Shown: one piece after another, positions 14,898 to 16,281 of the stretch
How positions within the stretch are numbered: position 1 is the first letter of the stretch
Layout: each line of letters starts with the position of its first letter
NCBI GenBank assembly: GCA_017555465.1
Contig: JAFZGH010000069.1
Coordinates: 1-16,281, forward strand
Source: Akkermansia sp.
GTDB lineage: Bacteria; Verrucomicrobiota; Verrucomicrobiia; Verrucomicrobiales; Akkermansiaceae
Reading direction: 5' to 3'
Length of the DNA: 16,281 nt
Made by a program: the position numbers and the translations under genes
Notes under the pieces: generated by a model
Database searches by the model: none
The model's input: only the letters and a program-made list of their open reading frames with translations
What the model was told of the DNA's origin: nothing

Positions 14898-15125
14898 TCA
14901 AGAAAGCAGCTCAATCGCGCGGGTTACCACCGCCGAGAGCACATAATCAAAGAAAGCGACATAGGCACCCAGCAACACCATTGCAATGAGTACCACTACC
15001 GTCGACCCGGACAGCTCACGGAATTTCTTGAACCCGGTAATCTTCGGGTCGCTCTCCCAGGGCCAGGAGCATTTCTTCAGCTCGCCCTTTACGGCAGAAA
15101 TATATTGGGAAATCTTGCGGAACAT
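14898..15125 (-). CDS. secE: Preprotein translocase subunit SecE
   Basis: This 75-residue protein is the short, single-span form of SecE, which clamps SecY in the Sec translocon of the inner membrane. The amphipathic cytoplasmic segment carries E-L-K-K-C-S-W-P at 15-22, the conserved family motif (usually K-V-x-W-P). One membrane segment spans about 42-64. Its place between a tRNA gene and nusG is the usual bacterial arrangement. The start at 15125 has no Shine-Dalgarno sequence. The region between it and the tRNA contains a T6-GAG-A9 tract. Confidence 0.95.
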   Translation of the reverse strand: MFRKISQYISAVKGELKKCSWPWESDPKITGFKKFRELSGSTVVVLIAMVLLGAYVAFFDYVLSAVVTRAIELLS

Positions 15126-15177
15126 GGGTATCGTGAGATTGAGTCAGGGATTTTTTGAGAAAAAAAAAGAGGAAGGC

Positions 15178-15253
15178 TGGCAGGGTATGAGAGACTCGAA
15201 CTCCCAACACGCGGTTTTGGAGACCGCTGCTCTACCAATTGAGCTAATACCCT
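15178..15253 (-). tRNA. trnW: tRNA-Trp (anticodon CCA)
   Basis: The 76-nt sequence folds as a full cloverleaf: acceptor AGGGTAT/ATACCCT, D-stem GCTC/GAGC, anticodon stem GCGGT/ACCGC with loop CTCCAAA (anticodon CCA), a 5-nt variable loop, and T-stem GGGAG/CTCTC with loop TTCGAGT. The discriminator base is G and the 3' CCA is encoded (15178-15180). It lies between tuf and secE, the common arrangement, and is probably cut out of the cluster transcript. A U9 tract follows 7 nt after the CCA in the transcript. Confidence 0.98.
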
Positions 15254-15283
15254 ATAACCTTGCTCTGCTTTATTCCGGCTTAA

Positions 15284-15315
15284 CAGGGGAGGTGACCTTG
15301 CGGCCACCTCCCCTG
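15284..15315 (-). other. 11-bp hairpin between tuf and trnW
   Basis: CAGGGGAGGTG (15284-15294) and CACCTCCCCTG (15305-15315) form a perfect 11-bp stem with a 10-nt loop, 58 bp past the tuf stop. No U-tract follows on either strand. It probably marks the mRNA 3' end or a processing site between tuf and the tRNA rather than a terminator. Confidence 0.55.
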
Positions 15316-15373
15316 GCCGAGGTGCAGGTCCTTGCGGAGCCGTCACCCATTTTTAAGTTTGTTGAAAGGCAAC

Positions 15374-16281
15374 TTAGGCCTTGATGCTGGCAACCTTACC
15401 GGCGCCAACGGTGCGACCACCTTCGCGGATAGCGAAACGCATACCCTCTTCCATGGCCACCGGAGTGATGAGCTGAACAGTGATGGTCACGTTGTCGCCG
15501 GGCATCACCATTTCGGTACCCTCGGGCAGAGTCACGCTACCAGTCACGTCCGTCGTACGGAAGTAGAACTGCGGGCGGTAGTTGTTGAAGAACGGGGTGT
15601 GACGGCCACCTTCTTCCTTGGTCAGCACGTAAACGGCTGCCTCGAAGTCGGTGTGGGGAGTCACGGAACCGGGCTTGGCGATCACCTGACCACGCACGAT
15701 GTCTTCCTTCTTGATACCGCGGAGCAGCACGCCCACGTTATCACCAGCTTCACCCTTGTCGAGGAGCTTGCGGAACATTTCGATGTCGGTCACGGAGGTC
15801 TTCACAGTGGGCTTGATACCCACGATTTCAACTTCCTCCATCTTGTTGATGATACCACGCTCGATACGACCGGTAGCCACAGTACCACGGCCGGAGATGG
15901 AGAACACGTCCTCCACGGGCATCAGGAAGGGCTTCTCAGTCGGACGCTCAGGAGTGGGGATATAGGCATCCACAGCATCCATGAGGTCGAGAATCTTCTG
16001 GGTGTATTCAGCATCACCCTCCAGAGCCTTCACGGCGGAACCCATCACGATGGGCAGGTCGTCACCCGGGAAGTCGTAGGAGGAAAGCAGTTCGCGGATC
16101 TCCATCTCCACGAGCTCAGCGAGTTCGGGGTCAGCAAGGTCCATCTTGTTCATGAACACCACGATGTAGGGAACACCCACCTGGCGGGCAAGCAGGATGT
16201 GCTCGCGAGTCTGCGGCATGGGGCCGTCAGCAGCGGACACCACAAGGATAGCGCCGTCCATCTGGGCAGCACCGGTGATCA
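15374..16281 (-). CDS. tuf: Elongation factor Tu (5' end beyond window)
   Basis: About 302 codons of EF-Tu are present. EF-Tu is the GTPase that delivers aminoacyl-tRNA to the ribosome. The frame is open to the right edge, reading I-T-G-A-A-Q-M-D-G-A, which corresponds to about residue 94 of the 394-residue family. The P-loop and D-C-P-G-H motifs are therefore outside the window. The guanine-binding N-K-M-D and the S-A-x-K motif (G-S-A-V-K-A-L-E-G) are present. Domains 2 and 3 are complete, ending in G-A-G-K-V-A-S-I-K-A. Nothing looks truncated other than the window cut. It heads the gene order tuf-trnW-secE-nusG. Confidence 0.97.
   Translation of the reverse strand, partial: ITGAAQMDGAILVVSAADGPMPQTREHILLARQVGVPYIVVFMNKMDLADPELAELVEMEIRELLSSYDFPGDDLPIVMGSAVKALEGDAEYTQKILDLMDAVDAYIPTPERPTEKPFLMPVEDVFSISGRGTVATGRIERGIINKMEEVEIVGIKPTVKTSVTDIEMFRKLLDKGEAGDNVGVLLRGIKKEDIVRGQVIAKPGSVTPHTDFEAAVYVLTKEEGGRHTPFFNNYRPQFYFRTTDVTGSVTLPEGTEMVMPGDNVTITVQLITPVAMEEGMRFAIREGGRTVGAGKVASIKA

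Noticed and set aside
14872..14901. TTG start for nusG overlapping the secE stop
   Set aside because: An ATG at 14871 gives a plausible NusG, and the ten extra residues are hydrophobic and unlike the family.

Overview
The window holds the core transcription/translation cluster of a bacterium, read on the minus strand (right to left): tuf (5' end beyond the right edge), trnW(CCA), secE, nusG, rplK, rplA, rplJ, rplL, rpoB, rpoC. To its left, downstream of rpoC, lies a short accessory region. The core genes are GC-rich and the accessory genes are clearly AT-rich. No rRNA is present, so taxonomy is a judgement. The protein sequences, the G-poor start regions without Shine-Dalgarno sequences, and the PVC-like RpoB wording fit a Verrucomicrobiota member, possibly Akkermansia-like, with moderate to low confidence.

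Layout from left to right. 1-194: a GC-rich structured stretch, then two near-identical 16-bp direct repeats (112-152) that resemble the ends of IS21-family elements. 195-428: a host-like, GC-rich small coding frame, possibly a 5'-truncated gene. 688-2396: two tightly linked AT-rich plus-strand genes, a DUF2971 protein and a helical protein with an HEPN-like R-x5-H motif. This pair is the best candidate for an undescribed (defence or toxin-like) module. 2458-2793: a convergent small minus-strand gene with a near-consensus promoter. 2794-3225: no convincing gene; it holds that promoter, a stretch whose minus-strand transcript would be C-rich and G-poor (rut-like), and a perfect 14-bp hairpin.

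3226-16281: the core cluster. The spacers carry much RNA structure. The 252-nt rplL-rpoB spacer has a 17-bp hairpin, a weak terminator-like hairpin and two mutually exclusive stems before rpoB. The rplJ-rplL spacer has two hairpins, the rpoB-rpoC spacer has one, and tuf-trnW has one. All lack a good U-tract, so they look more like processing or attenuation sites than full terminators. RpoB ends in a strongly acidic extension that E. coli RpoB lacks.

Functionally, EF-Tu, tRNA-Trp, L11, L1, L10 and L7/L12 supply translation, SecE supplies protein export, NusG couples transcription with translation or Rho, and RpoB/RpoC form the RNA polymerase core. The accessory genes at the left were most likely acquired into the intergenic space downstream of rpoC.
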